Positions 26,669-35,799 of a stretch of 64,000 bases of DNA are shown here, in pieces (the stretch's first letter is position 1; each line of letters opens with the position of its first letter). Origin of the DNA: Micromonospora coriariae (lineage in GTDB: Bacteria > Actinomycetota > Actinomycetes > Mycobacteriales > Micromonosporaceae). A program made the position numbers and the translations under genes. The DNA lies in assembly GCF_900091455.1 (NCBI RefSeq), contig NZ_LT607412.1, positions 2,108,001 to 2,172,000 on the forward strand, in the 5' to 3' direction. The notes below the pieces were generated by a model that had not been told where the DNA came from, ran no database searches, and worked only from the letters and a program-made list of their open reading frames with translations.

Positions 26669-26717
26669 CGGAGCTTCGGCTCCGACCCTCCGGTGAACCG
26701 CGCCCCGACCGGGGCGC
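26669..26717 (+). terminator. Two adjacent stem-loops before the YCII gene
   Basis: A CGGAGC-TTCG-GCTCCG hairpin (26669-26684) and a GCGCCCCG-AC-CGGGGCGC hairpin (26700-26717) follow each other 15 bases apart, between the DUF2786 gene and the YCII gene. They may terminate the upstream transcript or form the leader of the downstream operon. There is no U-tract. Confidence 0.6.
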
Positions 26718-26741
26718 GACCAGGACTCGAGGAGCATCGCC

Positions 26742-27107
26742 GTGAAGTACATGCTGCTGATCTGGAACCGGCCCGGCTTCACCGAGGAGCTGACCGAGCG
26801 GGAGCGCACCGCCCTGTTCGGCGAGGTCGACGAGATCATGAAGGAGCTGACCGAGTCCGGCGAGCTGGTCGGTGGCCAGGCGCTGGCCGACCCGTCGCAG
26901 ACCCAGACGGTCCGGCTCGCCGGCGGCCACCCGGAAGTCATCGACGGGCCGTTCATGGAGAGCAAGGAACAGTTCGCCGGCTACCTGACCGTCGACTGTG
27001 ACAGCCCGCAACGGGCCGCCGAGATCGCCGCCCGCTGGCCGGACGTGCGCTTCGGCGGCGCGCTGGAGGTCCGCCCGATCATGGACGAGGCCGGGACGGA
27101 GATGTGA
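26742..27107 (+). CDS. YCII-related domain protein
   Basis: A 121-aa protein starting MKYMLLIWNRPGFTEELTER. The core is a ferredoxin-like dimeric alpha-beta barrel, with VDGPFMESKEQFAGYL-type residues (VIDGPFMESKEQFAGYLTVD) and AAEIAARWPDVRFGGALEVRPI. The family often precedes or fuses to ECF41-like or SigJ-type sigma factors, exactly as here. A GGAG precedes the GTG start and its stop overlaps the sigma gene start by 4 bases. Its biochemical role is not established. Confidence 0.9.
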   Translation: MKYMLLIWNRPGFTEELTERERTALFGEVDEIMKELTESGELVGGQALADPSQTQTVRLAGGHPEVIDGPFMESKEQFAGYLTVDCDSPQRAAEIAARWPDVRFGGALEVRPIMDEAGTEM

Positions 27108-28357
27108 CCGACGACCGGACGGTCGAGGACCTGCTGCGCACGCTCGCGCCGCAGGTCCTCGGCCTGCTGGTCCGCCGACACGGGCAGTTCGACAGGTGCG
27201 AGGACGCTGTGCAGGAGGCGCTGCTCGCCGCCGCGACGCAGTGGCCCGGGCAGGGCGTGCCGGACAACCCGCGCGCCTGGCTGCTCACCGTGGCCACCCG
27301 TCGGCTCACCGACGAGTGGCGCAGCGAGCGCGCCCGCCGGGACCGCGAGGTGGCGGTGGCGCTGCGCGAGCCGGCGTACGCCGGGGTGGCGCCGGCGGCC
27401 GACGCGGAGCCCACGGTGGCGGACGCCGACGACACCCTGACCCTGCTCTTCCTCTGCTGCCACCCGGCGCTGGCCCCCTCGGCGCAGGTGGCGCTCACCC
27501 TGCGCGCCGTCGGCGGGCTCAGCACGGCACAGATCGCCCGGGCGCACCTGGTGCCGGAGGCGACGATGAGCCAACGGATCCGCCGGGCCAAACAGCGGAT
27601 CGAGGCCGCCGGCGCCCGGTTCAGCATGCCCGCGCCGGCTGAGCGCGACGAGCGGCTGCGGACTGTGCTCCGGGTGCTCTACCTGATCTTCAATGAGGGG
27701 TACACCGCGTCCAGCGGGCCGGACCTGCACCGGCTCGAGCTGACCGGCGAGGCGATCCGGCTCGCCCGCGTCCTGCACGGGCTGCTGCCCGGAGACGGCG
27801 AGGTGGCCGGGCTGCTGGCGCTGATGCTGCTCACCGACGCGCACCGGGCCGCCCGGGTCGGCCCGGACGGCGAACTGGTGCCGCTGGCCGAGCAGGACCG
27901 GACCCGGTGGGATCGGACCGCCATCGAGGCCGGCGTCGCGCTGATCACCGAGGCGCTGACCTGGTCACCGCCCGGCCCGTACCAGCTCCAGGCGGCGATC
28001 GCCGCGGTGCACGCCGAGGCGCCGACGGCGGCGGCGACCGACTGGCGGCAGATCGCCGCGCTCTACCGGCTGCTCGCCCGGATCGCACCGAATCCGATGG
28101 TCACCCTCAACCAGGCGGTGGCGGTGGCCATGGTGGACGGGCCCGAGGCCGGGCTCGCCCTGCTCGCTCCGCTGGACGCCGACGAGCGGACCGCCGGGCA
28201 CCACCGGCTCGCCGCGGTCCGGGCCCACCTGCTGGAGCTCGCCGGGCAGCTCGCGGCGGCGCGGGACGCGTACCTGGCGGCGGCCCGGGGCACCACCAGC
28301 CTGCCCGAGCAGCGTTATCTGGAGCTGCGGGCCAGTCGACTGGCCGGACCGCGATGA
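27104..28357 (+). CDS. ECF-type RNA polymerase sigma factor with DUF6596-like C-terminal domain
   Basis: A 417-aa protein. Region 2 is ~15-80 (VRRHGQFDRCEDAVQEALLA, PRAWLLTVATRRLTDEWRSE). Region 4 is ~125-175 (VALTLRAVGGLSTAQIARAH, VPEATMSQRIRRAKQRI). A ~230-residue helical C-terminal domain follows, beginning RLRTVLRVLYLIFNEGYTAS. The long tail is usual for the group paired with YCII proteins (ECF42-type), where it replaces an anti-sigma factor. No classical anti-sigma gene is nearby, consistent with that. It starts inside the YCII stop codon. Confidence 0.92.
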   Translation: MTDDRTVEDLLRTLAPQVLGLLVRRHGQFDRCEDAVQEALLAAATQWPGQGVPDNPRAWLLTVATRRLTDEWRSERARRDREVAVALREPAYAGVAPAADAEPTVADADDTLTLLFLCCHPALAPSAQVALTLRAVGGLSTAQIARAHLVPEATMSQRIRRAKQRIEAAGARFSMPAPAERDERLRTVLRVLYLIFNEGYTASSGPDLHRLELTGEAIRLARVLHGLLPGDGEVAGLLALMLLTDAHRAARVGPDGELVPLAEQDRTRWDRTAIEAGVALITEALTWSPPGPYQLQAAIAAVHAEAPTAAATDWRQIAALYRLLARIAPNPMVTLNQAVAVAMVDGPEAGLALLAPLDADERTAGHHRLAAVRAHLLELAGQLAAARDAYLAAARGTTSLPEQRYLELRASRLAGPR

Positions 28358-29019
28358 GTTCCGGCGGTGGCGGGAGTCGACGTGGCATGGGAATGGTGAG
28401 CAGTCAGTTGTCGATCTCGCTGGACGGGTACGTGGCCGGACCGGACCAGAGCCGGCAGGATCCGCTGGGCCGGGGCGGGCTGCGGTTGCACGAGTGGTTC
28501 TTCGGCCTGGACAGCTGGCGGGCGCAGCACGGGCTGACCGGCGGCGAGCGGGGCGTCGACGCCGATCTGGTCGAGGAGCTGACCCGCGACGTCGGGGCGT
28601 ACGTGCTGGGCCGGCGGATGTTCGGCGGCGGCGACGGCGACTGGGACGAGAGCTGGCAGGGCTGGTGGGGCGACGACCCGCCGTTCCAAACCCCGGTGTT
28701 CGTGCTCACCCACCATCCCCGGGCACCGCTGGTGATGCGGGGCGGCACCGAGTTCCGGTTCGTCACCGACGGGATCGGGTCGGCGCTGCGGCAGGCCCGG
28801 GAGGCGGCGGGTGACCGGCAGGTGTCGGTCGGCGGCGGCGCGAGCACGGTCCGGCAGTACCTGGCCGCCGGGCTGATCGACACGTTGCATCTGCACCTGG
28901 TGCCGGTCCTGCTCGGGGCCGGCGAACGGCTCTTCGACGGAATCGCGCCGCGGCTGGAGCAGGTGGCGGTGGTGGCCGGGCCGACAGTGGCGCACCTGCG
29001 CTACCGCGTCCTGCGCTGA
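28354..29019 (+). CDS. Dihydrofolate reductase / RibD C-terminal family protein
   Basis: A 221-aa protein beginning MSSGGGGSRRGMGMVSSQLS. It shows ISLDGYVAGPDQS, AYVLGRRMFGGGDG, TPVFVLTHHPR and VSVGGGASTVRQYLAAGLID, the signatures of the RibD-C/DHFR-like fold that binds NADPH. Such proteins are often annotated as dihydrofolate reductase without proof. The ATG at 28354 overlaps the sigma gene stop (ATGA); internal ATGs at 28387 and 28393 give a more usual N-terminus. It is the third gene of the YCII-sigma operon and may be a target as well as a member. Confidence 0.85.
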   Translation: MSSGGGGSRRGMGMVSSQLSISLDGYVAGPDQSRQDPLGRGGLRLHEWFFGLDSWRAQHGLTGGERGVDADLVEELTRDVGAYVLGRRMFGGGDGDWDESWQGWWGDDPPFQTPVFVLTHHPRAPLVMRGGTEFRFVTDGIGSALRQAREAAGDRQVSVGGGASTVRQYLAAGLIDTLHLHLVPVLLGAGERLFDGIAPRLEQVAVVAGPTVAHLRYRVLR

Positions 29020-29131
29020 TCGGGGCACCGGCCCCGGTGGCCGCGAGGCGACCGGGGCCGGCACCCGGGCGGCGGTCGGGAGCGGGAACGGAATCAGGGG
29101 ATCTCAGGGTGCACCGGGGGCCGGACAGACA

Positions 29132-29167
29132 GCACGCCGGGCCGGTGAGATCACCGGCCCGGCGTGC
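29132..29167. terminator. 17-bp perfect hairpin, bidirectional terminator
   Basis: 29132-29148 and 29151-29167 are exact reverse complements with a 2-base loop, lying between the convergent DHFR-like and CsbD-like genes. It can serve both strands. Confidence 0.85.
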
Positions 29168-29182
29168 GGAGTGCGTCGTACG

Positions 29183-29356
29183 TCAGCTCTTGAAGGCGTC
29201 CTTGATCTTCTCGCCGGCCTGCTTGAGCTTGGCTCCGGCCTGGTCGTTGCGACCCTCCGCCTCAAGCTGCTCGTTGTCGGTGGCCCGACCGGCGCCTTCC
29301 TTCAGCTTGCCGGCCGCGTCCTCGCTGGCGTTGTTGATCTTGTCGTCGATACCCAT
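29183..29356 (-). CDS. CsbD-like stress protein
   Basis: A 57-aa hydrophilic protein, MGIDDKINNASEDAAGKLKE then GAGRATDNEQLEAEG, ending KIKDAFKS. The KxxxxxGKxKEGxGxxTxxxxLxxEG pattern is the CsbD family, small general-stress proteins with no defined activity. GGAGG eight bases before the ATG at 29356 fixes the start; the longer frame to 29419 is not supported. Confidence 0.9.
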   Translation of the reverse strand: MGIDDKINNASEDAAGKLKEGAGRATDNEQLEAEGRNDQAGAKLKQAGEKIKDAFKS

Positions 29357-29440
29357 GTGCCAACCTCCATCGCGAGCGTCGCTACGCCACCAGCAGTACC
29401 CCTGCCATCGCCGGCCCAACCATCCCGGTCGGCTCCGCCG

Positions 29441-31699
29441 CTACACCCCGTCAACCGGAGCGGCCGGGCGGAACCGGCGCAGGCGCAGGCTGTTGGCCAC
29501 CACGAAGACCGAGGAGAGGGCCATCGTGGCACCGGCGATCATCGGGTTGAGCAGCCCGGCGGCGGCCAGCGGCAGGGCCGCCACGTTGTAGCCGAAGGCC
29601 CAGAACAGGTTGCCCCGGATGATGCCGAGCGTGCGGCGGGAGAGCCGGATGGCGTCCACCGCGGCGTCCAGGTCGCCCCGGACGAGGGTGAGGTCGGACG
29701 CCTCGATCGCCACGTCGGTGCCGGTGCCCATGGCCAGCCCCAGGTCCGCCTGGGCCAGTGCCGGCGCGTCGTTGACCCCGTCACCGACCATCGCCACCGA
29801 CCGCCCCTCAGCCTGGAGACGCTTGACCACGTCGACCTTTCCGGCCGGCAGCACCTCGGCGATCACCTCGTCCACGCCGACCTCGGCGGCGACGGCGCGG
29901 GCCACTGTCGTGTTGTCCCCGGTCAGCAGGACCGGGGTGAGCCCCAGGGCGCGCAGCCGGGCCACCGCCGCCCGGCTGGTCGGCCGGACCACGTCGGCGA
30001 CCGCGAGCACACCCCGGGCCCGCCCGTCCCAACCGGCGACGATCGCCGTCCGACCTGTCGCTTCCGCGTCGGCGACCGCCCGCTCGACCTCCGGCGGTAC
30101 GTCGAACCCGCGCTCGCGCAGCAGCCGGAGCCGACCGATCAGCACACTCCGGCCGTCCACCGTGGCGCTGACGCCCAGCCCCTCGACGTTGGCGAAGCCG
30201 GTCACCGGGGGCAGCGCCCCGGCCTCGGCGGCACCCGCGGCGACCGCCCGGGCGATCGGGTGCTCGGAGGCGGCTTCGACCGCCCCCGCGAGCCGGAGCA
30301 GCTCGGCACGGTCCGCACCGGCCGCCGGCACCACGTCCACCAGGGTCATCCGACCGGTCGTCACGGTGCCGGTCTTGTCCAGCACCACGGTGTCCACCCG
30401 CCGGGTCGACTCCAGCACCTCCGGTCCCTTGATCAGCACGCCGAGCTGGGCGCCCCGGCCCGTACCGACCAGGAGTGCGGTCGGCGTGGCCAGGCCGAGC
30501 GCGCAGGGGCAGGCGATGATCAGCACGGCCACCGCGGCGGTGAAGGCGGCGGTCGGCCCGGCGCCGGTGCCGAGCCACCAGCCGAGGGTGCCCACGGCGA
30601 GCGTGATGACGATCGGCACGAACACGCCGGAGATCCGGTCCGCCAGCCGCTGCACGGCCGCCTTGCCGCTCTGGGCCTGCTCGACCAGGTCGGCCATCCG
30701 GGCGAGCTGGGTGTCCCCGCCGACCCGGGTGGCGGTGACGACGAGCCGACCGCCCGCGTTGATCGTGGCACCCACCACGCCGTCTCCCGGGCCGACCTCG
30801 ACCGGGACCGACTCGCCGGTGAGCATGCTGGCGTCGACGGCCGAGGTGCCCTCGTCGACGACGCCGTCAGTGGCGATCTTCTCGCCGGGGCGGACCACGA
30901 ACCGGTCACCGACGGCGAGTTGGTCCACCGGGATCAGGGTCTCCACCCCGTCGCGGAGCACCGCCACCTCCTTGGCGCCCAGTTCGAGCAGGGCGCGCAG
31001 GGCGGCGCCGGCGGTCCGCTTCGAGCGGGCCTCGAAGTAGCGGCCGGCCAGGATGAACACCGTCACCCCGGCGGCGGCCTCAAGGTAGATGTTGCCGGCG
31101 CCGTCGGTGCGGGTGATGTCGAAACGGAACGGGTGCGTCATCCCGGGCATCCCGGCATCGCCGAGGAAGAGCGCCCAGAGCGACCAACCGAACGCGGCGA
31201 GGGTGCCCAGCGAGACCAGGGTGTCCATGGTCGCCGCGCCGTGCCGCAGGTTGGTCCAGGCGGCCCGGTGGAACGGCAGCCCGCCCCAGACCACCACCGG
31301 GGCGGCCAGCGTCAGCGACAGCCACTGCCAGTAGTCGAACTGCCAGGCCGGCACCATCGCCAGCACGACCACCGGCACGCTGAGCGCCGCCGACACCCAG
31401 AGTCGGGTACGCGGGCCACGCAGCGCGTCCACCGGTTCCTCGGCCGTGGACGGCGGGGACGGCAGAGCGGCCGTGTAGCCGGTCTTCTGCACCGTGTCGA
31501 TCAGGTCGTCCGGCGTGACGCCGTCGACGTACCGGACGGTGGCCTTCTCGGTGGCGTAGTTGACGGTCGCGCTGACCCCGTCCATCCGGTTCAGCTTCTT
31601 CTCGATCCGGGCGGCGCAGGCGGCGCAGGTCATTCCGCCGATCGCCAACTCGATCCGGTTCGGCGCCTCGGGCAGCGATCTGCTGGTGGTGGTCATCAT
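29441..31699 (-). CDS. CopA-type copper-exporting P1B ATPase
   Basis: A 752-aa heavy-metal ATPase. An N-terminal HMA domain has the metal site [12 protein letters not shown] (residues ~20-30). Eight hydrophobic helices are expected, with the CPC motif [15 protein letters not shown] near residue 398. The phosphorylation motif DKTGTVT is near 441, and [16 protein letters not shown] lies in the hinge. CPC plus a single CxxC HMA indicates export of Cu(I). It is the last gene of a minus-strand series with the histidine-rich protein (9 bases upstream) and a CopZ-like chaperone, under CsoR-type control. Confidence 0.93.
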   Translation of the reverse strand: MMTTTSRSLPEAPNRIELAIGGMTCAACAARIEKKLNRMDGVSATVNYATEKATVRYVDGVTPDDLIDTVQKTGYTAALPSPPSTAEEPVDALRGPRTRLWVSAALSVPVVVLAMVPAWQFDYWQWLSLTLAAPVVVWGGLPFHRAAWTNLRHGAATMDTLVSLGTLAAFGWSLWALFLGDAGMPGMTHPFRFDITRTDGAGNIYLEAAAGVTVFILAGRYFEARSKRTAGAALRALLELGAKEVAVLRDGVETLIPVDQLAVGDRFVVRPGEKIATDGVVDEGTSAVDASMLTGESVPVEVGPGDGVVGATINAGGRLVVTATRVGGDTQLARMADLVEQAQSGKAAVQRLADRISGVFVPIVITLAVGTLGWWLGTGAGPTAAFTAAVAVLIIACPCALGLATPTALLVGTGRGAQLGVLIKGPEVLESTRRVDTVVLDKTGTVTTGRMTLVDVVPAAGADRAELLRLAGAVEAASEHPIARAVAAGAAEAGALPPVTGFANVEGLGVSATVDGRSVLIGRLRLLRERGFDVPPEVERAVADAEATGRTAIVAGWDGRARGVLAVADVVRPTSRAAVARLRALGLTPVLLTGDNTTVARAVAAEVGVDEVIAEVLPAGKVDVVKRLQAEGRSVAMVGDGVNDAPALAQADLGLAMGTGTDVAIEASDLTLVRGDLDAAVDAIRLSRRTLGIIRGNLFWAFGYNVAALPLAAAGLLNPMIAGATMALSSVFVVANSLRLRRFRPAAPVDGV

Positions 31700-31708
31700 C
31701 TGGTCCCG

Positions 31709-32689
31709 TCAGTTGTGCCCGTGCCCGGGGGTGCCGTGGTCGGCGTCCCCGGTCGGCGCGGGTCCGGTCGGGGTGGGATCGCCACCGGTCGTCGGTGCGC
31801 CGGTGGGCGGGGTGCCGGCGACCACTGTGAACTCGGCAGTGTGCACCGACCCGCCGTGCCGGAAGTCGAGGTAGAGCCGGTAACTGCCGGCCGAGGGCAC
31901 CTCGGCGAAGAAGGTGACGGCCGGACCGGGCGGTGTGCGCCCGTCGCCGGGTGTCCCCTCCGGGTGCACGTGCAGGTACGCCAGGTCACCGCGGCGCAGC
32001 GCCACGAGATGGCCGTACGCGCCCAGGTAGGGCTCCAGGTCGGTCACCGGCTGCCCGTCCCGGCTGACGGTCAGCGTGAGCGGCGACGTGCGGCCGGGCT
32101 GCACCTCGCCGGCCAGGGTGACCGTGTAGCCGTCGACGGTCGTGCTGGTCACCGGCGCGGGCAGCGGCCGTTCGGCCAGCGTTCCGGGGACCGTCACGTC
32201 CACACCGAGGGTCAGTGGCTCTCCCCCGGTCGGGGCGAAGTCGGCGAACGCCCGCCACTGACCGGGGCCGGCCAGCGGGGTGGCGACCCGCCAGGTGCCG
32301 TCCGGGGCCAGGTCGGGATGCACGTGGCGGAAGCCGGAGAGGTCCCGCCGGGCGACGATGAGATGCATCCGCTTGTCATGCGCCACGTCGAACCGGGTCA
32401 CCGGTCGACCGTCCGGGCCGCCGATCCGGAAGGCGAACTCGCCGGCCGGCGCGGCTACCGGTTGGAGGGTGTAGCCGCGGTCGGAGACGAGCAGGCCGCC
32501 GGGGAGCCGGTCGGCCGCCTCGCCGTGCTCTCCCTGGCCGGTCGGGCCCGGCTGGTGGCCGGCGCCGTCGTCGTGCCGGCTCTCGGCGACCGGGGCGGCG
32601 GGACCGGCCACCTGACCGATCCCGTACGCCGCCCCGAACACCGCCGCGAGGCCGAGGGCGAATCCGCCCAGTCTGGTCACCGTGTTCAT
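31709..32689 (-). CDS. Secreted or membrane-anchored histidine-rich protein of the copper operon
   Basis: A 326-aa protein with one N-terminal hydrophobic segment (LGGFALGLAAVFGAAYGIGQVAG) acting as signal peptide or anchor. An extracytoplasmic region follows with paired motifs (FDVAHDKRMHLIVARRDLSG, FRHVHPDLAPDG and later YGHLVALRRGDLAYLHVHPE). The protein ends in a His-rich GHGHN tail. The repeated HVHP pairs and tail could bind copper. Similar actinobacterial genes lie between copA and copZ. GAGGCC before the ATG at 32689 supports the start; the upstream frame to 32944 overlaps copZ. Confidence 0.75.
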   Translation of the reverse strand: MNTVTRLGGFALGLAAVFGAAYGIGQVAGPAAPVAESRHDDGAGHQPGPTGQGEHGEAADRLPGGLLVSDRGYTLQPVAAPAGEFAFRIGGPDGRPVTRFDVAHDKRMHLIVARRDLSGFRHVHPDLAPDGTWRVATPLAGPGQWRAFADFAPTGGEPLTLGVDVTVPGTLAERPLPAPVTSTTVDGYTVTLAGEVQPGRTSPLTLTVSRDGQPVTDLEPYLGAYGHLVALRRGDLAYLHVHPEGTPGDGRTPPGPAVTFFAEVPSAGSYRLYLDFRHGGSVHTAEFTVVAGTPPTGAPTTGGDPTPTGPAPTGDADHGTPGHGHN

Positions 32690-32703
32690 GCCGGGCCTCT
32701 CGA

Positions 32704-32913
32704 TCACGCCTCGACGAGGTCGTAGCCGGCCTCGTCGACGGCGGCCCGGACGACCTCCACGTCCAGCGGCTGGTCGCTGCTGACGGTGACCCGGCCGGAG
32801 CCGAGGTCGACCTGAACCTCGCGCACACCGGCGATGGCGCCGACCTCGGCGCTGACCGCGCTCACGCAGTGCCCACAGGTCATGCCCTGCACCTGGTACG
32901 TCGTGTTGACCAT
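32704..32913 (-). CDS. CopZ-like copper chaperone (HMA domain)
   Basis: A 69-aa protein consisting of one heavy-metal-associated domain, starting MVNTTYQVQGMTCGHCVSAV. The GMTCGHC motif is the Cu(I)-binding CxxC. It would carry copper to the two ATPases. A GGAGGGAG ribosome site precedes the ATG at 32913, and a CsoR-like palindrome lies 33 bases upstream. The gene begins the minus-strand copper operon. Confidence 0.92.
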   Translation of the reverse strand: MVNTTYQVQGMTCGHCVSAVSAEVGAIAGVREVQVDLGSGRVTVSSDQPLDVEVVRAAVDEAGYDLVEA

Positions 32914-32945
32914 CGAACCGTCTCCCTCCGCCACCTCCGAGCATA

Positions 32946-32960
32946 TACCCCCCAGGGGTA
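32946..32960. promoter_or_regulatory. CsoR-type operator 1 (upstream of copZ)
   Basis: TACCCCCCAGGGGTA is an interrupted palindrome identical to the site before csoR. On the minus strand it is followed by a TATATG/TATGCT -10-like sequence, so repressor binding would block the copZ-copA promoter. Confidence 0.8.
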
Positions 32961-32996
32961 ATTCGAAGGCGGACCTCTGCCCTTGTGTTGTACCGG

Positions 32997-33011
32997 TACC
33001 CGGTGGGGGTA
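32997..33011. promoter_or_regulatory. Degenerate CsoR-type operator 3
   Basis: TACCCGGTGGGGGTA keeps both TACCC and GGGTA ends of the two perfect sites but differs in the centre. It lies midway between them and may be a weaker site. Confidence 0.4.
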
Positions 33012-33035
33012 TTCCGACAGGAAGGGACAGTACCA

Positions 33036-33050
33036 TACCCCCCAGGGGTA
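33036..33050. promoter_or_regulatory. CsoR-type operator 2 (upstream of csoR)
   Basis: A second exact TACCCCCCAGGGGTA, 90 bases from the first. A TATCCT -10 at 33054-33059 follows, placing the transcription start at the csoR ATG (33067). The operator covers the promoter spacer, consistent with autorepression. Confidence 0.8.
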
Positions 33051-33066
33051 GGCTATCCTGGTCGCC

Positions 33067-33363
33067 ATGACCGCACCCACTCCGATCCGCGGATACACCG
33101 CCAGCAAGGACCAGCTGCTCGCGCGGCTCCGCCGTGTCGAGGGGCAGGTCCGGGGCATCGAGAAGATGGTCGACGACGACCGATACTGCATCGACGTGCT
33201 CACCCAGATCTCCGCGATCCAGGCCGCGCTGGACAAGGTGGCGCTGGGGCTGCTCGACGGGCACGCGCGGCACTGCATGCACGAGGGCGCCGCCGAGGGC
33301 CGGGCCGACGAGATGGCCACCGAGATGATGGCGGCGGTCGGCCGGCTGATGAAGCGCGGTTGA
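33067..33363 (+). CDS. csoR: CsoR-family copper-sensing repressor
   Basis: A 98-aa all-helical repressor of the CsoR/RcnR fold. Cys41 (RYCIDV), His66 and Cys70 (HARHCMHE) give the C-H-C triad that binds Cu(I). The VEGQVRGIEKMVDDDRYC signature is present. Copper binding releases DNA, derepressing copZ-copA and csoR. The -10 hexamer ends seven bases before the ATG, so the message is probably leaderless. It diverges from copZ and converges with the CopB-type ATPase gene. Confidence 0.93.
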   Translation: MTAPTPIRGYTASKDQLLARLRRVEGQVRGIEKMVDDDRYCIDVLTQISAIQAALDKVALGLLDGHARHCMHEGAAEGRADEMATEMMAAVGRLMKRG

Positions 33364-33370
33364 GACCCGG

Positions 33371-33397
33371 TGACGGCCCGGCCCGACCGGGCCGTCA
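33371..33397. terminator. 11-bp hairpin between csoR and the CopB-type ATPase
   Basis: TGACGGCCCGG and CCGGGCCGTCA pair around CCCGA, overlapping the stop codon of the convergent ATPase gene; a likely bidirectional terminator. Confidence 0.75.
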
Positions 33398-35488
33398 GTC
33401 GGGCTCCGGGTCCAGGCGCACCCCACGCAGCAACTGGGCGTTGAGCGCCACCACGATGGTGGACGCGGACATCAGCACCGCGGCCAGCGCCGGGCTCAAC
33501 GCCACCCCGGCCGACGCCAGCACCCCGGCCGCCAGCGGCAGCGCCACCACGTTGTAGCCCGCCGCCCAGGCCAGGTTCTGCCGCATCTTGCGGTACGACG
33601 CCCGGGAGAGCCGGACCACGGCACCGACCCCGCGCGGGTCCGACGAGGCCAGCACCACCCCGGCGGACTCGATCGCCACGTCGGTGCCCGCGCCGATCGC
33701 GATGCCGACGTCGGCGCGCGCCAACGCCGGCGCGTCGTTCACCCCGTCGCCGACCATCGCCACGGTCAGTCCCCGCCGCTGAAGCTCAGCCACCCGGCCG
33801 TCCTTCTCCGCCGGCAGCACCTCGGCGAAGACCTCGTCGACTCCCCGCCGGAACCCCAGGTCGGCGGCGACCGCCTCGGCCACCGGACGGGCGTCGCCGG
33901 TGATCATGGCGATGGTGCGGACACCCGCGGCGCGCAGCTCGACGATGGCTTCCCGGGCCTCCGGACGCACCTCGTCGGTCAGTGCGAACGCGCCGAGCAC
34001 GGCGGCCGGCATCCGTACCAGGTACAGCACCGCGGCGCCCCGCGCCGACCACTGGCCGATCGCCGCATCCAACTCGGCCGGGAGCGACAGGCCCAGCTCC
34101 CGTACCAACGCCGGCCCGCCCACCGCGTACTCCGTACCGTCGACGGTGGCCTGCACCCCGCGGCCCGGCAACGACCGGAACCCGGCGGCCGCGGCCGGGC
34201 CGACGCTCCCGGCCGCCGCCACGATCGCCCGGGCCAGCGGGTGCTCGCTGTCGGACTCCACGCCGGCCGCGATCCGTAGCACCTCGTCCCGCCCGACGCC
34301 GGGTGCCGTCACCAGGTCGGTGACCACGTGCTCGCCCCGGGTCAGGGTGCCGGTCTTGTCGAACAGCACAGCGTCGACGGTCCGCATCCGCTCCAGCGCC
34401 AACCGGTCCTTGACCAGGATCCCGGACCGCGCGGCCAGTGCGGTGGAGAGCGCGACGACCAGCGGAATGGCCAGTCCGAGCGCGTGCGGGCAGGCGATCA
34501 CCAGGACCGTGACGGCGCGGACCACCGCCTCGTCGGGCCGGCCGAGCGCGGTCCAGACCAGCACGGTCAGCACGGCGGTGCCGGTGGCCAGGTAGAACAG
34601 CGCGGCGGCGAACCGGTCGGCCAGCAGCTGGGCCCGCCCACCGGAGCGCTGCGCCTGCGCGACCATCCGCTGGATGCCGGCGAGCGCGGTCTGCTCGCCC
34701 AGCGCCTCGACGCGGACCCGGATCGCCGAGTCGGTGGCGACGGTACCGGCCACCACCCGGCCCCCTGCCGACCGGGCGACCGGACGCGACTCTCCGGTGA
34801 TCATCGACTCGTCCAGCTCGGCGGCGCCGTCGACGATCCGGCCGTCCGCCGGAACCCGCCCACCGGGCCGGACCAGCACCACGTCGCCGACCCGCAGCTC
34901 GGTCACCGACACCGGCTCGACCCGCCCGTCCGCCGCTACCCGCTCGGCATCGTCGGGCAACAACGCGGCCAGTGCCTCGAGCGCGCCCCTGGCCTGACCG
35001 ATGGCCTTCATCTCCTGCCAGTGCCCGAGCAGCATGATGGTGACCAGCGCGGCCAGCTCCCACCAGAAATCCAGGTCGAAGGCACCCACGCTGGTGGCCA
35101 GTGACGCGGTGTAGGCGACGGTGATGGCCATCGCGACCAGCAGCATCATGCCGGGCGCCCGATCGCGGACCTCGCGGACCGCGCCGACCAGGAACGGCCA
35201 GCCGCCCCACCAGAACACCACCGAGCCGAGCACGGGCCCGACCCAGGACCGGCCCGGGACGTCCAGCCCGAGGCCGAGCCGGTCCAGCACCAGGTGGCTG
35301 GTCAACACCACCGGCACGGTGAGAGCGAGGCAGACCCAGAACCGGCGGCGGAACATCGCCGGGTCGTGACCGGCGTGCTTGTCGTGCTGATGCGGCCCGC
35401 CGTCGGCGTGTCGCTGATGGCCACCGGGCCCGGCGTGGCGCTCGTCGCCGGCGGGACGATCGGGGTCGGGCGGTGACGGAGCGGGCAT
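33395..35488 (-). CDS. CopB-type (CPH) heavy-metal P1B ATPase
   Basis: A 697-aa ATPase. Instead of an HMA domain the N-terminus is His-rich (HQRHADGGPHQHDKHAGHD). The membrane metal site is ACPHALGLAIPLV (CPH, near residue 334), followed by DKTGTLT (near 377) and [16 protein letters not shown]. His-rich N-terminus plus CPH defines the CopB/P1B-3 group that transports Cu(II) or Cu(I), complementary to the CPC enzyme nearby. The ATG at 35488 has only a short-spaced GGAG; the frame stays open to 35677 without further family similarity, so the start is moderately certain. Confidence 0.9.
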   Translation of the reverse strand: MPAPSPPDPDRPAGDERHAGPGGHQRHADGGPHQHDKHAGHDPAMFRRRFWVCLALTVPVVLTSHLVLDRLGLGLDVPGRSWVGPVLGSVVFWWGGWPFLVGAVREVRDRAPGMMLLVAMAITVAYTASLATSVGAFDLDFWWELAALVTIMLLGHWQEMKAIGQARGALEALAALLPDDAERVAADGRVEPVSVTELRVGDVVLVRPGGRVPADGRIVDGAAELDESMITGESRPVARSAGGRVVAGTVATDSAIRVRVEALGEQTALAGIQRMVAQAQRSGGRAQLLADRFAAALFYLATGTAVLTVLVWTALGRPDEAVVRAVTVLVIACPHALGLAIPLVVALSTALAARSGILVKDRLALERMRTVDAVLFDKTGTLTRGEHVVTDLVTAPGVGRDEVLRIAAGVESDSEHPLARAIVAAAGSVGPAAAAGFRSLPGRGVQATVDGTEYAVGGPALVRELGLSLPAELDAAIGQWSARGAAVLYLVRMPAAVLGAFALTDEVRPEAREAIVELRAAGVRTIAMITGDARPVAEAVAADLGFRRGVDEVFAEVLPAEKDGRVAELQRRGLTVAMVGDGVNDAPALARADVGIAIGAGTDVAIESAGVVLASSDPRGVGAVVRLSRASYRKMRQNLAWAAGYNVVALPLAAGVLASAGVALSPALAAVLMSASTIVVALNAQLLRGVRLDPEPD

Positions 35489-35799
35489 GGCTCCAACATG
35501 CCGCTCCGGCAACCGCCACGCGGGCGGTTCGACCACTCCGACACTCCGCCACGACCTGCGTCCCCGGGTCGGGCTGGTTAGCATTCCGACGATGGCCCTC
35601 CGGATCCCGCTACGCAGTTGGGCAGAGGTGCCGCCACGCTGTGGCGTCGCCTCCGGCCGACCGGGCCGAGTTCTCACCCTTCGTGATCATGCGGTCGCCA
35701 TCCAGCGATCCTGCGCGCTCGCCGCCGCTTTCCCGCGGCGGCGGTGAACCGACCGGCCCGTCGGCACGTACCCCGCACCGGATCGTTGGGAGTCTCGCA

